DNA of 64,000 nt from NCBI GenBank assembly GCA_965657545.1, contig CBFHOG010000001.1:62001-126000 (forward strand), read 5' to 3'. This DNA comes from UBA7446 sp965657545. GTDB lineage: Bacteria; Bacteroidota; Bacteroidia; Flavobacteriales; Flavobacteriaceae. Of the stretch, positions 33,234-45,800 are shown in pieces; within the stretch, counting starts at the first letter, position 1; every line of letters begins with the position of its first letter. The notes under the pieces were generated by a model, which saw nothing but the letters and a program-made list of their open reading frames with translations, ran no database searches and was not told the origin of the DNA. The position numbers and the translations under genes were made by a program.

Positions 33234-34271
33234 ATGCAACTGTACAACACATTAAGCGCGCAAGAGCGCGCTGCCCTTATCGACGGGGCTGGCGAAGAAC
33301 GCCTGACCTTATCGTTTTATGCCTATGCGCACATTGGCAATCCCGAAGAATTCCGCGACCATCTTTTTATTTCATGGAATGCATTAGATGTTTTGGGGCG
33401 TATATATGTTGCTCACGAAGGAGTAAATGCGCAACTATCGGTGCCTGCACCCAAATTTGACGCGTTTAAGAAACACCTTGACAGCATTGATTTTTTAAAA
33501 GGAATTCGCCTTAATATTGCGATTGAACATGACAATAAATCGTTCTTAAAACTCAAGATAAAAGTGCGAAATAAAATTGTGGCGGATGGCTTAAATGACG
33601 ACAGTTTTGATGTCACCAACAAAGGCGTTCACCTAAATGCTTCTGAGTTTAACACACTTACCAATCAAGACGATACCATAGTGGTGGATATGCGGAATCA
33701 TTACGAAAGTGAAATTGGTCATTTTCAAGGGGCTATTACCCCTGATGTGGATACCTTCCGTGATTCCTTACCTATTATTGAAGAAGACCTTGCTGAACAC
33801 AAAGAAGACAAAAACTTGGTGATGTATTGTACGGGTGGAATTCGTTGCGAAAAAGCCAGTGCATACTTTAAACACAAGGGGTTTAAGAACGTATATCAGC
33901 TTGAAGGAGGTATTATTGAATATGCGCGACAAGTGAAGAATCAAGGACTTGAAAACAAGTTTATTGGAAAGAATTTTGTGTTTGATGAACGGCGAAGCGA
34001 AACCATTTCAGAAGACGTAATTGCAAGGTGTCATCAATGTGGTAGTCCATGCGATACCCATATTAATTGCGACAACGAGGCCTGTCATTTGTTGTTTATT
34101 CAATGTCCCTCTTGTGCGGAAAAATTTGACAATTGCTGCTCCGAAGCATGCGCTGAAATTATTGCGCTCCCAGAAGCGGAGCAAAAAGCATTGCGTAAAG
34201 GAAAGCAGAACAGCAATAAAATATTTAAAAAAGGACGAGCACATCATTTAAAGACGATTCAGAATCCGTGA
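33234..34271 (+). CDS. trhO: TrhO/YceA rhodanese-family tRNA hydroxylase
   Basis: A 345-residue protein: an N-terminal acylphosphatase-like part, a rhodanese domain at about 135-225 with the active-site loop CTGGIRCEKA at about 199-208, and a C-terminal Cys-rich tail (ARCHQCGSPCDTH, then CPSCAEKFDNCCSEAC) that looks like a zinc site. TrhO makes 5-hydroxyuridine at the wobble position of tRNA in an oxygen-dependent way. It overlaps gldH by 4 bases. Confidence 0.88.
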   Translation: MQLYNTLSAQERAALIDGAGEERLTLSFYAYAHIGNPEEFRDHLFISWNALDVLGRIYVAHEGVNAQLSVPAPKFDAFKKHLDSIDFLKGIRLNIAIEHDNKSFLKLKIKVRNKIVADGLNDDSFDVTNKGVHLNASEFNTLTNQDDTIVVDMRNHYESEIGHFQGAITPDVDTFRDSLPIIEEDLAEHKEDKNLVMYCTGGIRCEKASAYFKHKGFKNVYQLEGGIIEYARQVKNQGLENKFIGKNFVFDERRSETISEDVIARCHQCGSPCDTHINCDNEACHLLFIQCPSCAEKFDNCCSEACAEIIALPEAEQKALRKGKQNSNKIFKKGRAHHLKTIQNP

Positions 34272-34750
34272 TAAAAAAAGTTTTTCTTATTGCATCAATG
34301 TTTTTGTTGGTGGGTTGTTCCGACAAAGGAGTATTGCTGTTTGAGGAGCTCCCCGAAGAGGGCTGGAACCAAGAACAATGGGTTGCGTTTGATTATACTC
34401 ATCGACTTCCTGAAAAAGAAGTTTCGCTGAGTTGGGTATTACGCCACGACGATGATTATCCTTTTTCTAACATTCATTTTATTACGGCATGGCGCAACCC
34501 AAAAGGCGTTGAAAAAATAGACACAATAAGCTATGTGCTAGCACAACCCGATGGGCGGTGGTTGGGCAAAGGACTTTATATTAAAGAACATCTATTGCCT
34601 TTTGAGGAACGGTTTTTGTTAGACGAGCCTGGTGCATATCAGTTCCGCATACGACCAGCAGTACGTACTACCGAAAAATTGGTTGCCGAGAAAACATTAC
34701 AAGGAATACATCAAATTGGAATCGCATTAAACCCCATTTTACATGACTAA
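34268..34750 (+). CDS. gldH: GldH gliding-motility lipoprotein
   Basis: A 160-residue lipoprotein starting with GTG 34268; lipobox LLVGC. The sequence VAFDYTHRLPEKEVSLSWVL and the ITAWRNPKGVEKIDTI region match GldH, a lipoprotein required for gliding motility and T9SS activity in Flavobacterium. It overlaps both neighbours (4 and 8 bases). The conserved placement gldH-pbp1A is typical in this family. Confidence 0.85.
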   Translation: MIKKVFLIASMFLLVGCSDKGVLLFEELPEEGWNQEQWVAFDYTHRLPEKEVSLSWVLRHDDDYPFSNIHFITAWRNPKGVEKIDTISYVLAQPDGRWLGKGLYIKEHLLPFEERFLLDEPGAYQFRIRPAVRTTEKLVAEKTLQGIHQIGIALNPILHD

Positions 34751-37049
34751 TACAAAAGGATACGGAAAATATATTCGCCTTATATGGATTGCTTTTGGTG
34801 GTATCGTTTTAGGGATCATTTCCATTTTTGGGGCAGCCTCGTTTGGACTGCTTGGATCCATGCCTGATTTTCGTCAATTGGAGAATCCAAAAACCAATTT
34901 GGCTACGCAAATTATTTCTGCTGATGATACCGTTTTAGGGAAATTTTACTTTAACGATAACCGAACGCCAATATCATTTCATGAAATCCCTAAAGAAATG
35001 ATAGATGCGCTTATTGCTACGGAAGACGAACGTTTTTATAATCACGCTGGAATTGATTTTCGTGGCACGGCACGCGCCCTGTTTTATTTGGGTAAAAAGG
35101 GAGGCGCGAGTACCATTACACAACAGCTTGCCAGACAGCTTTTTGTGGGTGTGCGTTCGCGAAATATTGTGGAAGCAATCACACAAAAAATCAAGGAGTG
35201 GGTTATTGCTGTTCGGCTAGAAAGACGCTACACCAAAAACGAAATCATAACCATGTATCTGAATATTTATGATTTTAATTACAGCGCCGACGGCCTTCGT
35301 TCTGCGAGTTCGATTTACTTCTCAAAAAAACCCATAGAATTGGATTTGAGCGAATCTGCCATGCTGGTAGGGATGCTAAAAAATTCTTCACTTTACAATC
35401 CGTTAAGACGACCCGAAATGGTTCGCGATAGGCGAAATATTGTATATCAACAAATGTTGCGCAACAACCTCATCACTGAAAAACAACGTGATTCATTGGC
35501 TGCTCTACCCATAACGCTTGACTTTAATCCACAGTCGCACCGAGAAGGAATTGCCACCTATTTTAGAGCCTATTTGCAACAATTTATGCGCGATTGGATT
35601 GCCACCAACCCCAAAGAAGACGGCAGCCTTTACAACCTTTATTTGGACGGACTAAGCATTTATACTACCATAGATTCTAGGTTACAAACCTATGCCGAAG
35701 GAGCTGTGGCAGCGCATATGCCCAATTTGCAAAAAGAATTTTTTAGACAAAATGAACCGGAGTATAATGACATTGCACCATTTTTAGATGTTGAAAAAGA
35801 AGATGTCGATAATATTATGCTTCAAGCAAAACGCCGATCTGAGCGTTGGCGTAAAATGAAAGCCCAAGGACTTGACGAAGAAACCATTTTAGCCAGTTTT
35901 GAAGAACCCCTTCAAATGGAGGTTTTTAGCTGGAATGGTGATATAGATACCATCATGACCCCTACGGACTCAATCCGTTATTACAAACATTTCTTACGCG
36001 CTGGCATGATGTCCATGGAGCCACAAACAGGACACGTAAAAGCGTGGGTTGGCGGCATTGATTATCGTCATTTTCAATTTGACCACGTCATGCAAGGGAA
36101 ACGACAAATTGGCTCAACGTTTAAGCCTTTTGTATATGCCTCTGCCATTGATCAGCTTAAGGTGTCGCCCTGCGACTCACTCCCTGATGGGTATTACTGT
36201 GTAGAACCGGCTAAATTTGGTGCTCACGACGCGTGGTGTCCAAAAAATTCAGGTGATCGATACATTGGAAAACGCACCCTAAAAAATGCACTCGCCAATT
36301 CGGTTAATACCATCAGTGCTCGATTGATAGACAAGGTTGGTACAAGGCCAGTAGTAAATTTGGTGCGTAATTTGGGGGTGAGCTCGCCTATCCCAAATGT
36401 TCCTGCAATTGCTCTGGGTTCTGCGGATTTAAGTGTTTATGAAATGGTTGGTGCCTATTCGAGTTTTGCCAACAAAGGGATATATGTAAAGCCCGTAGTG
36501 GTAACGCGTATCGAAGATAAAAACGGCACGGTAATCTTTCAAACTGCCCCAGAAACCAAGGATGTTTTGAGTGAAGAATCTGCCTATGTTACACTAAAAC
36601 TACTTGAAGGGGTAACGGAAGCTGGATCCGGTGTACGATTAAGACATAGGGGGGCAGACAAAACGAATCCTATTTTTAGGGATATTGTGACGGGGTATCC
36701 CTATGAGTTTGACAATCCTATTGCCGGAAAAACAGGAACAACACAAAACCAAAGCGACGGCTGGTTTATTGGCATGGTTCCCAATTTGGCAACTGGCGTT
36801 TGGGTGGGTGGAGAAGATCGTTCCATACACTTTGAAACCATTGCTTATGGACAAGGTGCCACCATGGCACTCCCTATTTGGGCACATTATATGAAAGCTT
36901 GCTATGCAGATTCCACACTTGTGATTTCTAAAGATGCTTTTGAAGCACCCGAGTTTGTCTCAATTCCTTTAGATTGTGATTCGTTATCAGTAGCACGGCA
37001 AGAAAAGTCGTTTTTTGAAGACGAAGACCTCAGCGATTTAGGGTTTTAG
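34743..37049 (+). CDS. Class A penicillin-binding protein 1A
   Basis: A 768-residue protein with one N-terminal span at about 15-40, a glycosyltransferase 51 domain at about 60-240 (ATEDERFYNHAGIDFRGTAR, then GASTITQQLARQLF) and a transpeptidase domain with STFK near 458, SVN near 520 and GKTGTT near 662. It polymerises and crosslinks peptidoglycan. The C-tail is acidic (SFFEDEDLSDLGF). It is convergent with the CYTH gene with a 4-base overlap. Confidence 0.94.
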   Translation: MTNTKGYGKYIRLIWIAFGGIVLGIISIFGAASFGLLGSMPDFRQLENPKTNLATQIISADDTVLGKFYFNDNRTPISFHEIPKEMIDALIATEDERFYNHAGIDFRGTARALFYLGKKGGASTITQQLARQLFVGVRSRNIVEAITQKIKEWVIAVRLERRYTKNEIITMYLNIYDFNYSADGLRSASSIYFSKKPIELDLSESAMLVGMLKNSSLYNPLRRPEMVRDRRNIVYQQMLRNNLITEKQRDSLAALPITLDFNPQSHREGIATYFRAYLQQFMRDWIATNPKEDGSLYNLYLDGLSIYTTIDSRLQTYAEGAVAAHMPNLQKEFFRQNEPEYNDIAPFLDVEKEDVDNIMLQAKRRSERWRKMKAQGLDEETILASFEEPLQMEVFSWNGDIDTIMTPTDSIRYYKHFLRAGMMSMEPQTGHVKAWVGGIDYRHFQFDHVMQGKRQIGSTFKPFVYASAIDQLKVSPCDSLPDGYYCVEPAKFGAHDAWCPKNSGDRYIGKRTLKNALANSVNTISARLIDKVGTRPVVNLVRNLGVSSPIPNVPAIALGSADLSVYEMVGAYSSFANKGIYVKPVVVTRIEDKNGTVIFQTAPETKDVLSEESAYVTLKLLEGVTEAGSGVRLRHRGADKTNPIFRDIVTGYPYEFDNPIAGKTGTTQNQSDGWFIGMVPNLATGVWVGGEDRSIHFETIAYGQGATMALPIWAHYMKACYADSTLVISKDAFEAPEFVSIPLDCDSLSVARQEKSFFEDEDLSDLGF

Positions 37050-37513
37050 GCAGGCATTCCGTGCTGTGCCAAATGGCTGTTGTAGTAGCGTTTGTCTCCA
37101 GTAACTTCTTTGCCTATCCAATCAGGAAGTTTAATTTTTTGAGCTGCACTTTTAAGTTCAATTTCGGCTAGTACCAGCCCCGATAGTGATTCCTCAAATA
37201 CATCTACTTCAAAAAGAGATTCATTAAATGGCACATGGTAGCGGGTTTTTTGAATACTGCCTGGGAGACAAAGTGGTAGCAGGATATTGGCTTCATCTAG
37301 AGAAATGGCTTTTTCCCATTCTACTCTTGTGGTACCATCAGAAGAAGAAGCGCCTTTTATGGTCAAAAAAGCAGTGGTGTTTTGAGTGCGCAACCGAACG
37401 GTTCGCGCTGGGTCAACAGAGAGATACCCTTGAAAAATGGCAAATGATGCTGTGGCCTTATCCAGGCACGCTTGCACATTACAGACTAAAAACTTGCGTT
37501 CTATTTCTAGCAT
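37046..37513 (-). CDS. CYTH-domain phosphatase
   Basis: A 155-residue protein from ATG 37513 (MLEIERKFLV, the hallmark ExExK). The lysine/arginine-rich strands follow (VRLRTQNTTAFLTIKGASS, then TRYHVPF). The family hydrolyses triphosphate or thiamine triphosphate; which substrate applies is not evident. Confidence 0.88.
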   Translation of the reverse strand: MLEIERKFLVCNVQACLDKATASFAIFQGYLSVDPARTVRLRTQNTTAFLTIKGASSSDGTTRVEWEKAISLDEANILLPLCLPGSIQKTRYHVPFNESLFEVDVFEESLSGLVLAEIELKSAAQKIKLPDWIGKEVTGDKRYYNSHLAQHGMPA

Positions 37514-37553
37514 TTTAGCTTTTAAGCCAAAGTACAAAATTGAACGCAATAGC

Positions 37554-37766
37554 CTACCACTCGTTTACTTCCTTAAACAAGTAATTTAACGAAATAGAAT
37601 AGGCTTCTCTGTAGTCTTCCATTTGGACGTCTGCATCATTATACATGATGTTTTTATTTGAGCAGTAGCTTTCAAAAGAGTCTTTTATAAGTCTGTCTAT
37701 TTGGTCTTGTAGTGAATGATTGTTTATCAAGCAAATTTTATAGTGTTCAAGATCTATGCGTTTCAT
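37554..37766 (-). CDS. Conserved-looking 70-residue protein, unknown
   Basis: A small acidic frame from ATG 37766 (MKRIDLEHYKICLINNHSLQDQ) to TAA at 37554. It has helix-forming content with no secretion signal or cysteine pattern. I know no family. Its position between the CYTH gene and an intergenic region, and its ordered-looking sequence, speak for a real small gene, but overlap with nothing else supports it. Confidence 0.45.
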   Translation of the reverse strand: MKRIDLEHYKICLINNHSLQDQIDRLIKDSFESYCSNKNIMYNDADVQMEDYREAYSISLNYLFKEVNEW

Positions 37767-37957
37767 GTTATTAGCATTTACACAATTTTATTTCATAGGC
37801 TTTAAAAAAACCACAACGAATTGTTAACGAATTGTTTCATCTTCAACAGTTATAAACAACATTAATTTGCTTGAACATGTTGATTACAAGTGAATTGAAA
37901 AAATACACCTTTCCCATTATCAACAATTTCGCAACACATATTGAGTTGAGGCAATTG

Positions 37958-38755
37958 CTAAGAAGCGTCAGCTGGATCAAAAATGGCATTTAGTGTAGCT
38001 GCCAACCGAAGTCCGGCATCAAGTAGTCTAACACGCACCTTGTCAAAGTATTGATAGTGATACACATAGCCTAAAGAGGCGTGTATGGGCGTATTGGCAT
38101 AAATCGTGTTGGCTAAATCTTGTGACTCATGCACCCACTCCAATCGCGTAGCGTTCATGCAATTTTCATTTTTTTCTGCTGAACGTTTTGGCAAGTGTGC
38201 AGCGAGCTCGGTATAGCTCATATTATAATGCTCAATTAAATCCGTATCCCACAAGCGGTGTAAGTTGGTTGGTTCACCAAACCAAGTAAGCTTAATGTCA
38301 TTTCCGCCTTTATCCGCTTTTCTACCCGCGTGCATCGGCTGATGAATATCCCCGATAAAATGCACCAATAGTTTAAGGTAAAACGCTTTATCGGCTTTCG
38401 TTTTATTGGGGTTTTTAAGCACTTCTATGCAATCGTCCATTGCGGTGATGATGTCTCCATCGGGGTTTTTCTTTGCCTCGGAGTAACGCGTATCCTCATC
38501 CATATTAACATAATGCCAGCTATTGAGATAATCATACCTGCTATCAGAACGAATTTCATCTGCATAGGTAGAAACAAACGCCAACGACATTCCGTCAAGC
38601 AGTGCATCAACCGCAGCCGTTGTCTTAGGTGTTAGGTGTTCTTGCGCTATTTTGCCGATGACACGATGTCCCGTTTTGCCCCAATCCTCGGCAAATACTT
38701 GCTGGGAGAATGTTGTCAAAAAAAAGAGGATTATGGTAATACTTTGTTTTCTCAT
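37958..38755 (-). CDS. Secreted S1/P1-type nuclease
   Basis: A 265-residue protein with a signal peptide (ITIILFFLTTFSQQVFA) and a mature start at EDWGKTGH, giving the conserved N-terminal Trp (W25) that ligates zinc. The remaining ligands appear as SWHYVNMD, HFIGDIHQPMHAG and NLHRLWDTDLIE. These zinc enzymes hydrolyse single-stranded DNA and RNA, releasing 5'-mononucleotides, in the periplasm or outside. It lies 3 bases downstream of the PorP gene and is probably co-transcribed with it. Confidence 0.92.
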   Translation of the reverse strand: MRKQSITIILFFLTTFSQQVFAEDWGKTGHRVIGKIAQEHLTPKTTAAVDALLDGMSLAFVSTYADEIRSDSRYDYLNSWHYVNMDEDTRYSEAKKNPDGDIITAMDDCIEVLKNPNKTKADKAFYLKLLVHFIGDIHQPMHAGRKADKGGNDIKLTWFGEPTNLHRLWDTDLIEHYNMSYTELAAHLPKRSAEKNENCMNATRLEWVHESQDLANTIYANTPIHASLGYVYHYQYFDKVRVRLLDAGLRLAATLNAIFDPADAS

Positions 38756-38758
38756 ATT

Positions 38759-39763
38759 TTATAAAATAGCACGAATGATTGTTGGGCGATAGGAATTGTT
38801 TAAAATATCAATGCCGAGTGTGAGTTGATGAAAGCCTGAGTTGTTGATTTTAATATTTCCAGTACCGATAGTGTAGGTATAGGAAAATGTCCATTTATTA
38901 TTTTTCATCCCCATTATTGCGGTGAGCTGAGAAAAGGGTTCGCTTAACGGATTGGTGCCATTATTGGTTTGGGTACTTGTGAGCCCTTTTCGGTACGAGG
39001 TGCCCACCCATAGCTGTGTTTCGCGGATACTGTGATGTGATTTTAAGTTTATATCAACATTCGGACGATCTGCATATTCGATATAATCTACCAAAACCGA
39101 AGGCTCAAGTGCCCAGGTAGGTTGAATTTCAAAGAAGTTTCCTACAGATGCCAACAGGCGTTTTGGGTTGTTCAGTAGCACTTGATCCGTGATATTGTTC
39201 CCAACAAACAGCAAGTTTTGAATGGTGAGGTGTGCATATAGTGATACATAATTATAGGTAAGACCAACATCAACGTACATGCTAGAAGTACTTACATCAC
39301 CCCCGCTGATTTTTCGGTCACCGGTTGGATTGTCAAAACTAGACTGGTCGTGTTGATGAAAAGATCCTCCTGCAGAAAGCCCAAAAGAAATTTGGTTGAC
39401 ATCGGCGCGACTTCTATAAAAATTGATGTGATGCGCATAGGTTCCTTGAAAACCAAGTCGCGATTGAAAACCGTTCTTATCGTGAAAAAACAATGCTCCA
39501 ACGCCCGACTTGTCACCCACACGCGCGTGCGCATTAATGGTTTGCACAGCGGGTGCATTAGCAATACCCAGCCATTGGGCTCTATAAGATGTACGCACCT
39601 TCAATCCTTCGTATTGTGCCCCCGCCATGGCAGGGTGTAAAACATAATAATTATCGGTGAGGTAATCGGTGTAAATAGGCATACGGTATTGGGCTTTAAC
39701 TGCACAAAAACACAGTACAAAAAAGCACAAAAAAAGGGTTATTGATAGCGATTTAAAGCGCAT
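38759..39763 (-). CDS. PorP/SprF family protein (first copy)
   Basis: A 334-residue outer-membrane protein. A signal peptide (ending CAVKAQ) is followed by the family start QYRMPIYTDYLTDNYYVLHPAMAGA, then a long beta-strand-rich barrel. PorP/SprF proteins anchor or help secrete T9SS type B substrates. The divergent giant gene at 39802 has a matching type B sorting domain, so the two form a pair. The second pair lies at 46326-51125. It shares a transcript with the S1/P1 nuclease gene. Confidence 0.92.
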   Translation of the reverse strand: MRFKSLSITLFLCFFVLCFCAVKAQYRMPIYTDYLTDNYYVLHPAMAGAQYEGLKVRTSYRAQWLGIANAPAVQTINAHARVGDKSGVGALFFHDKNGFQSRLGFQGTYAHHINFYRSRADVNQISFGLSAGGSFHQHDQSSFDNPTGDRKISGGDVSTSSMYVDVGLTYNYVSLYAHLTIQNLLFVGNNITDQVLLNNPKRLLASVGNFFEIQPTWALEPSVLVDYIEYADRPNVDINLKSHHSIRETQLWVGTSYRKGLTSTQTNNGTNPLSEPFSQLTAIMGMKNNKWTFSYTYTIGTGNIKINNSGFHQLTLGIDILNNSYRPTIIRAIL

Positions 39764-39801
39764 GAAAGGATTTCATATATTCGTACAAGTTACGCAAACC
39801 T

Positions 39802-42800
39802 ATGAAAATGCTCATGAACACCATAAAACGAATTGCTGTTTTTGTGCTTTTGCTATGGGTATCCACGGCTGTTTATGGGCAATTAAGTAAGGTGCATTAT
39901 ATACCGCCAATATCAATTACATCTCAAATTGCGAACAGTGTTCCCTTCGCGCAATATATTTATATCTCAACTCCTAGTGAAAGTGAAGTTTCTTACGTAA
40001 TTAAGCCCATCGGGCAGGCTTCTTCTTTTTATGAATACGGAACGGTTTCCAATGATTCTCCAGTTGAATTTGGTAAAACTTACAATCCTATTGTTTCACA
40101 AACACACAATACCCCGCTTGTTATATTTGAAAGTTTTGGATCTACAGTATTAAACAATAAAGGGTATGTGATTGAAGCTGAAAAACCAATTTATGTTTCT
40201 GTACGCTTTCAAAGTGAAGCGCAATCAGGAGCAATTGTGAGTAAAGGAAATGCTGCATTAAGCAAATCTTTTGTCTTTGGTGGGTTTGTAAATGATGTTT
40301 TATCACTACGTACACCATACAACAGTTTTTTTTCTGTAATGGCGACAGAAGATAACACAGAAATTTCTGTCAATTTCCCTAAAAATGTTACTCTGGCTAA
40401 CTATACTGGAAGCTATCCCGTAACCTTTACGCTACAAAAACATGAGAGTTATGTCGGTATTTTGCAGGCATTTGATGGGACAAATAACTTGGATGGGCTC
40501 ATTGGAGGAACACTAGATGCTACAAAAGATGTCGTGGTTACTAGTGGGAGTACTACAGGGACAAATGGTCCTGGAAGAGGTCATGATTTTGGAATTGACC
40601 AGCTTGTGGGAACAGAAAAAGCAGGTGAAGAATTTATTTTTATTCGGGGAGAATCTCCAGGAGATTATCATGAGATAGAAAATGTAATCTTAATTCCACT
40701 AACTTCAAGTACAACGTATGAAATTAATGGTGGAACTCCACAGCCTATTTCTGGAGATTATATTGTAATTGAAGGGGATAAATTTAGTGGAGAAGGAAAT
40801 ATGTACGTGAAAACATCTGCACCTGTAATGGCATTTCAAGGAATTGGCGGGGTTAGTGACTCCGATAATCCAGAGCCTAACCAAGGTATGTTTGTCGTAC
40901 CCCCATTGAGTTGCGCGGCTAAAGGGGATATCAATAATATCCCTTACATAAATAGAATAGGTTTAACCGAACAACAAGGCGGTTTAGGCATAGTAGCAGA
41001 GAAAGGTAAAGAAGTAACTTTAAATGGAGTTCCTTTGACAAACGGGCAACCTGTAGAAGGAAACACAAATTATGTGACCTATCGCATTTCTTCACTTACA
41101 GATGATTTATATCACGTTTCCAGTTTAGGGGAACTATATGTTTCCTATTATACCTATTCTGGAGCGGCAACTTCAGGTGCATTTTATTCCGGCTTTCAGT
41201 CGCCACCAGAATTTACCTTTGACTTAGATTTAGTAGCGCTAGGAACTTGTTTACAAAATAATTTAACGTTAAACGCAACAAATACCAATACGCTTGACTC
41301 TTTTGGTTGGTGGTACAATCCCTCACAAGATGGAGATAGCACCCAATGGCAAGAAATTGCAGCCAATGCAAATACTGCAGACTATACTCCCAGTCAAGTA
41401 GGTTGGTATCAGCTTAGAGGAACTTTTAGTTGTGGGGCAAATACTGATGAATTAACCTCTCAAGCTGTTTATGTGGGAAATTGCCCAGATGACAAAGACA
41501 ATGATGGTGTAGTGGATAATTTGGATTTAGATGAAGATAATGACGGCATCCTTGATAGTGTTGAAAGCGGAGGAAATATAACTCCTGATTTTACTGACCC
41601 TAATAACCCTTTGCTGCCCAGTGTTACCGACAAAAATATTTCGATTGCTTCAACGTATAATATATCTGGATCCATGACTATTGATGCAAGCGGTACTCTC
41701 TCAGGAGATAATATGGGGAACATAACATCCACCCTTACCGTTAGCACAGAAGCTATCAATACTTATGAATTGAGTTTTAACAAACCAACTACAGTACGCA
41801 TTACCTTTCCTGAAAGTCCAAATTACATTGAAAATGAGGTTATTACAATAAGCACGACGAGTTCAGATAAAACCATTTCACTTGTAAATACTTCAGAAGA
41901 GCTTCTAGTTGATACGAACTATGATAACGCATACGAATCTGGTGTTGCATATTTTACTAATAACCGCGTTAGCGTTAAGTATGCTCCCGCAGTGACAGAC
42001 CTGAGCGACACTGAATTCATTGGAAGTTACCTGTCCAATATTACCATTACACATAAACTTGAAAATATTAACGAAGATGGTGAGCTTAATTTTCAAATAC
42101 AGATTATTGATCACTTCATTGATAGTGATGGAGACAATACCTCAGATCTCCTAGATTTAGATAGCGATGGTGACGGTTGTTTTGATACTATTGAAGCAGG
42201 GTATGAAGACCCAGACAACGATGGTCTTTTGGGAAATAGCCCTGTCGTATTTGACCCAAGTTCTGGTACTTCAACAGCAGATATCCGAGGACGCGTTGTT
42301 TTTTCTGGCTACGATTTTAACGACACACCCTTAGATAATGACAATAACGGCATTTACGACTTCCAAGAAGCGGGTACACCTGCTACAATTTCGCAAGATT
42401 TTGCTGCTGCGAGTGCTTCGTTGTGTGAAGGAGGATCACTGACTTTAACTTTTAAATCTACAGATACTGACAACGTTTTGTGGGAGGTAGATACAAATGC
42501 TGACGGGATTTTTGAACCTGCTAACACATTAGGTACAGATACCAATGACGGTGATACCTATAAGTTTCTTATTAATAGCGTTACAACGGCACTAGATCAA
42601 TACGTTTTCCGAGCTAGCCTGAGTAAAAAAACCTACGCATGTACGACACCGACAAAACTTTTTACACTTACTGTAAATAACAATACTACCAAACCAAACC
42701 TCGACCCATTAACTGTTGTCTGTAAAGGAGCCACTGTTGCCGACTTAGATTCAACTGTGGTTTGGTATAGCGCATCAACAGGTGGAAGTCCACTTGCAAA

Positions 42801-45800
42801 CAATACCATATTAACGCACAACACCCCCTATTTTGCAGCATCAATTGTAAATGGGTGTGTTGGTGAATTGAGAAGTGAAACCAAAGTAGTGGTTAATGAT
42901 CCTGTGATTAGTACCGTTTCTAATAACACTACTTTTTGCGCCGATGAAACAATTACACTTTCACTCGATACTGATAAAATTTTACCCACTCCCGATGATT
43001 TTGCACGAATTAACAACTTGGTGTATATAGAAAATGCTGCCGGTCCTGTGCAGTACGATAACGGATTTTACTACACACAAAAAGGGATCAAAACGGGTGT
43101 GCAGCCCATTACATGGACTGCGGCTAAAGCCCTTGGCGAATCCATTGTGGGAGCTACTATGTATATCATAAACAGCACAACAGAAGAAGATGCCGTTTAT
43201 CAGGGCTTACAACATATGGGGCTTATAGGAAACGATGGTGTTGCGTTTTGGCTTGGGTTGTTTCAAGACCTAAGTGCTAGCGATTATCTTGAACCTGATG
43301 GTGGATGGTATTGGGTAGATGGCACGCCGTTGACATATCAAAACTGGTGGAGCTCAGAGCCCAATGATTGGCCATCAGATAGCAAAGATGGTGAAGAAAA
43401 CCATGCTCAATTTGAATTTTCTAACAACAGAGAAAAATGGAATGATATGGGGCTTGCCGACAATGATGGTCAATCGTATCCTATTTTTGAATACAAAGCC
43501 CAAACCAATGTTGAATGGTTTACCGTAGAAACAAATGGATCGAAAACCCCGATAGCTGGTGCTAAGAATAGCAGCCAGCTAGAAGTATCCCCTCTAGAAA
43601 CAACATCCTACTTGGTCCGCGTTACTACTAACAGTGTGATTTGTGATTCTGAGATATTTACCATTACTATTAATTCGTTGCCAATAGCTAACACCGTGTC
43701 AGATCCAATTGAAATTTGCGTGGACAACAACAACGGTGCTATCCCATCTAAAGATTTAAAAGGGTCTTTTGACCTTACTAGCGTAAAAACAACTATTTTA
43801 GGGAGTAGTCAACCTGACACAAATCATACCGTTGCCTATTATACTACTCCAGGAGGTGCCGAAAATGAAATTGCTGCTGCAAAAATTCTAACGCCCGATG
43901 CTTACACCAATAGATCAAATCCCCAAACTATTTACTACCGTGTTACCAATACAGACACAAATTGCGTTAGTGATGTTGGAGCGTTAACCATTAAAGCGAA
44001 TGCGCTTCCACCTACAATAACAATCCCTGATTTTGAAGCATGTGATGATTTAACGAGTGGCAGCGATGAAGATGGCATTTTACGTTTTGACCTTACAGCC
44101 CAAACAGCAGGTATTGAAGCCTTACTGGGCAGTACAACACAATGGTCCATCAGTTATCATGAGACCGTTGCTGATGCTGAAGCAAAAAATGCAATAACTG
44201 AATATAATACCTCAACTTCTGATAATAGCAAAAAGACGATAATTGTTCGATTAGAAGATAATACTACAGGCTGTTACCGTATAGACAACACGCTTGAATT
44301 AGTCGTTCTTGAATTACCAAAAATTAGTAAAGGTAGTTTTACAAGGGAGCAATGCGATACCGATACCGATGGTATTGCTCAAGATAACCTTACGCTGTAC
44401 AACTCAATCTTTTCTGTAAATCACATGAATGAAACTTTCACCTACTATTGGGACAGCAACCATACAGATGAAATCACAACCCCAAGTGCTTTTTTTAACG
44501 TAGATAGTAGTGGAAACCCTATTCCTGATGTGACAGTATATGTGAAAATAACAAATGATAACGATTGTGAACGCACCTTTGACCCTGCAACTGGCGACCC
44601 GCTTACCATAGAAATTCGTGTTCGCGCCAGTACCATTAAAGATACTTTTTTAGAAACATACTACACCTGTCTAGACCCAAGTGTCAAAACAAATACCGGC
44701 ATCGGCACTTTTGATAAGGATAATTTTGCTGATTTGGAGGCCAAATTGATCGCGGAACATCCGGCTTTTAGTAATAACAATGTGGCGATTCAGTATTTTG
44801 AAAGCGAAGCCGATGCCGCTTCTAAAATAAATCCTATTGATACGTCTCAAAATTACACGAACAGCACTCCAAACAATCAAGAAATTTGGGCAGCCATTGA
44901 TGCTACTGGACTCACAGAAACGACGTGTTTAGGACTTAAACAAGTTGCCAAATTTGTAGTAGAGCCGCTTGCTATACTTCATCCCGTGAGCATTCCGCGC
45001 CAATGTGATGGAGACAGTCTATTAGATTTAGACGCTCAAGATGGGCTTTTCCCATTTGATACTAGTACGGTAATGTCTCAATTATTGCTTACACAAAATC
45101 CTGCCAATTACAACATTACATTCTACAACGAAAATGATGCTGTTATCAGCACAAATGGGTTTCCGTCAGAATATCTGAGCCCATCTCAGGATATACGTGT
45201 AGTGGTTGAAAACAAGCCCTCAAACGTTACGCCAGCTTGTTATCAAGAGGCATTGATTACTTTTACAGTTGACGATAGCCCCGAAGTTGGCAGTTATAAT
45301 ATGCCTGCGGTGTGTGATTACGATGACGGTGTTTTAGACAATTTAGGTGTTTTTGATACAAGTAACCTCAACAACGAACTTCTTAATGGGCAAACCAACA
45401 TGGAAATTCAGTTTTTACAACGTGATGGGTCTGGCAATGAGACTGTTATCGGTAACAGCTTGCCCAATCCATTTAATACGCCAACGACAACAGTTATAGC
45501 ACAAATTTATAATCCTCTAAATAGCATATGCATCGCTGAAGAAATGATCACATTTCAAGTGAATGAAAATCCCGCTTTCGATTTACCAACAGAACTCGTG
45601 TTTTGCCAAAACTTAGGTTCTGATACCATTTATGTAACCAGCCCAAATGCTACATATGACTACGCATGGGAACGTAACGGGGTTCCTATAACAACACAAC
45701 TCACACAAAACTTAATTATTACTGAAGGAGGAACCTATAGTGTTACTGCAACTAACCCTACTACGGGCTGTACTACATCAAAAACGGTTGAGGTAAAAAC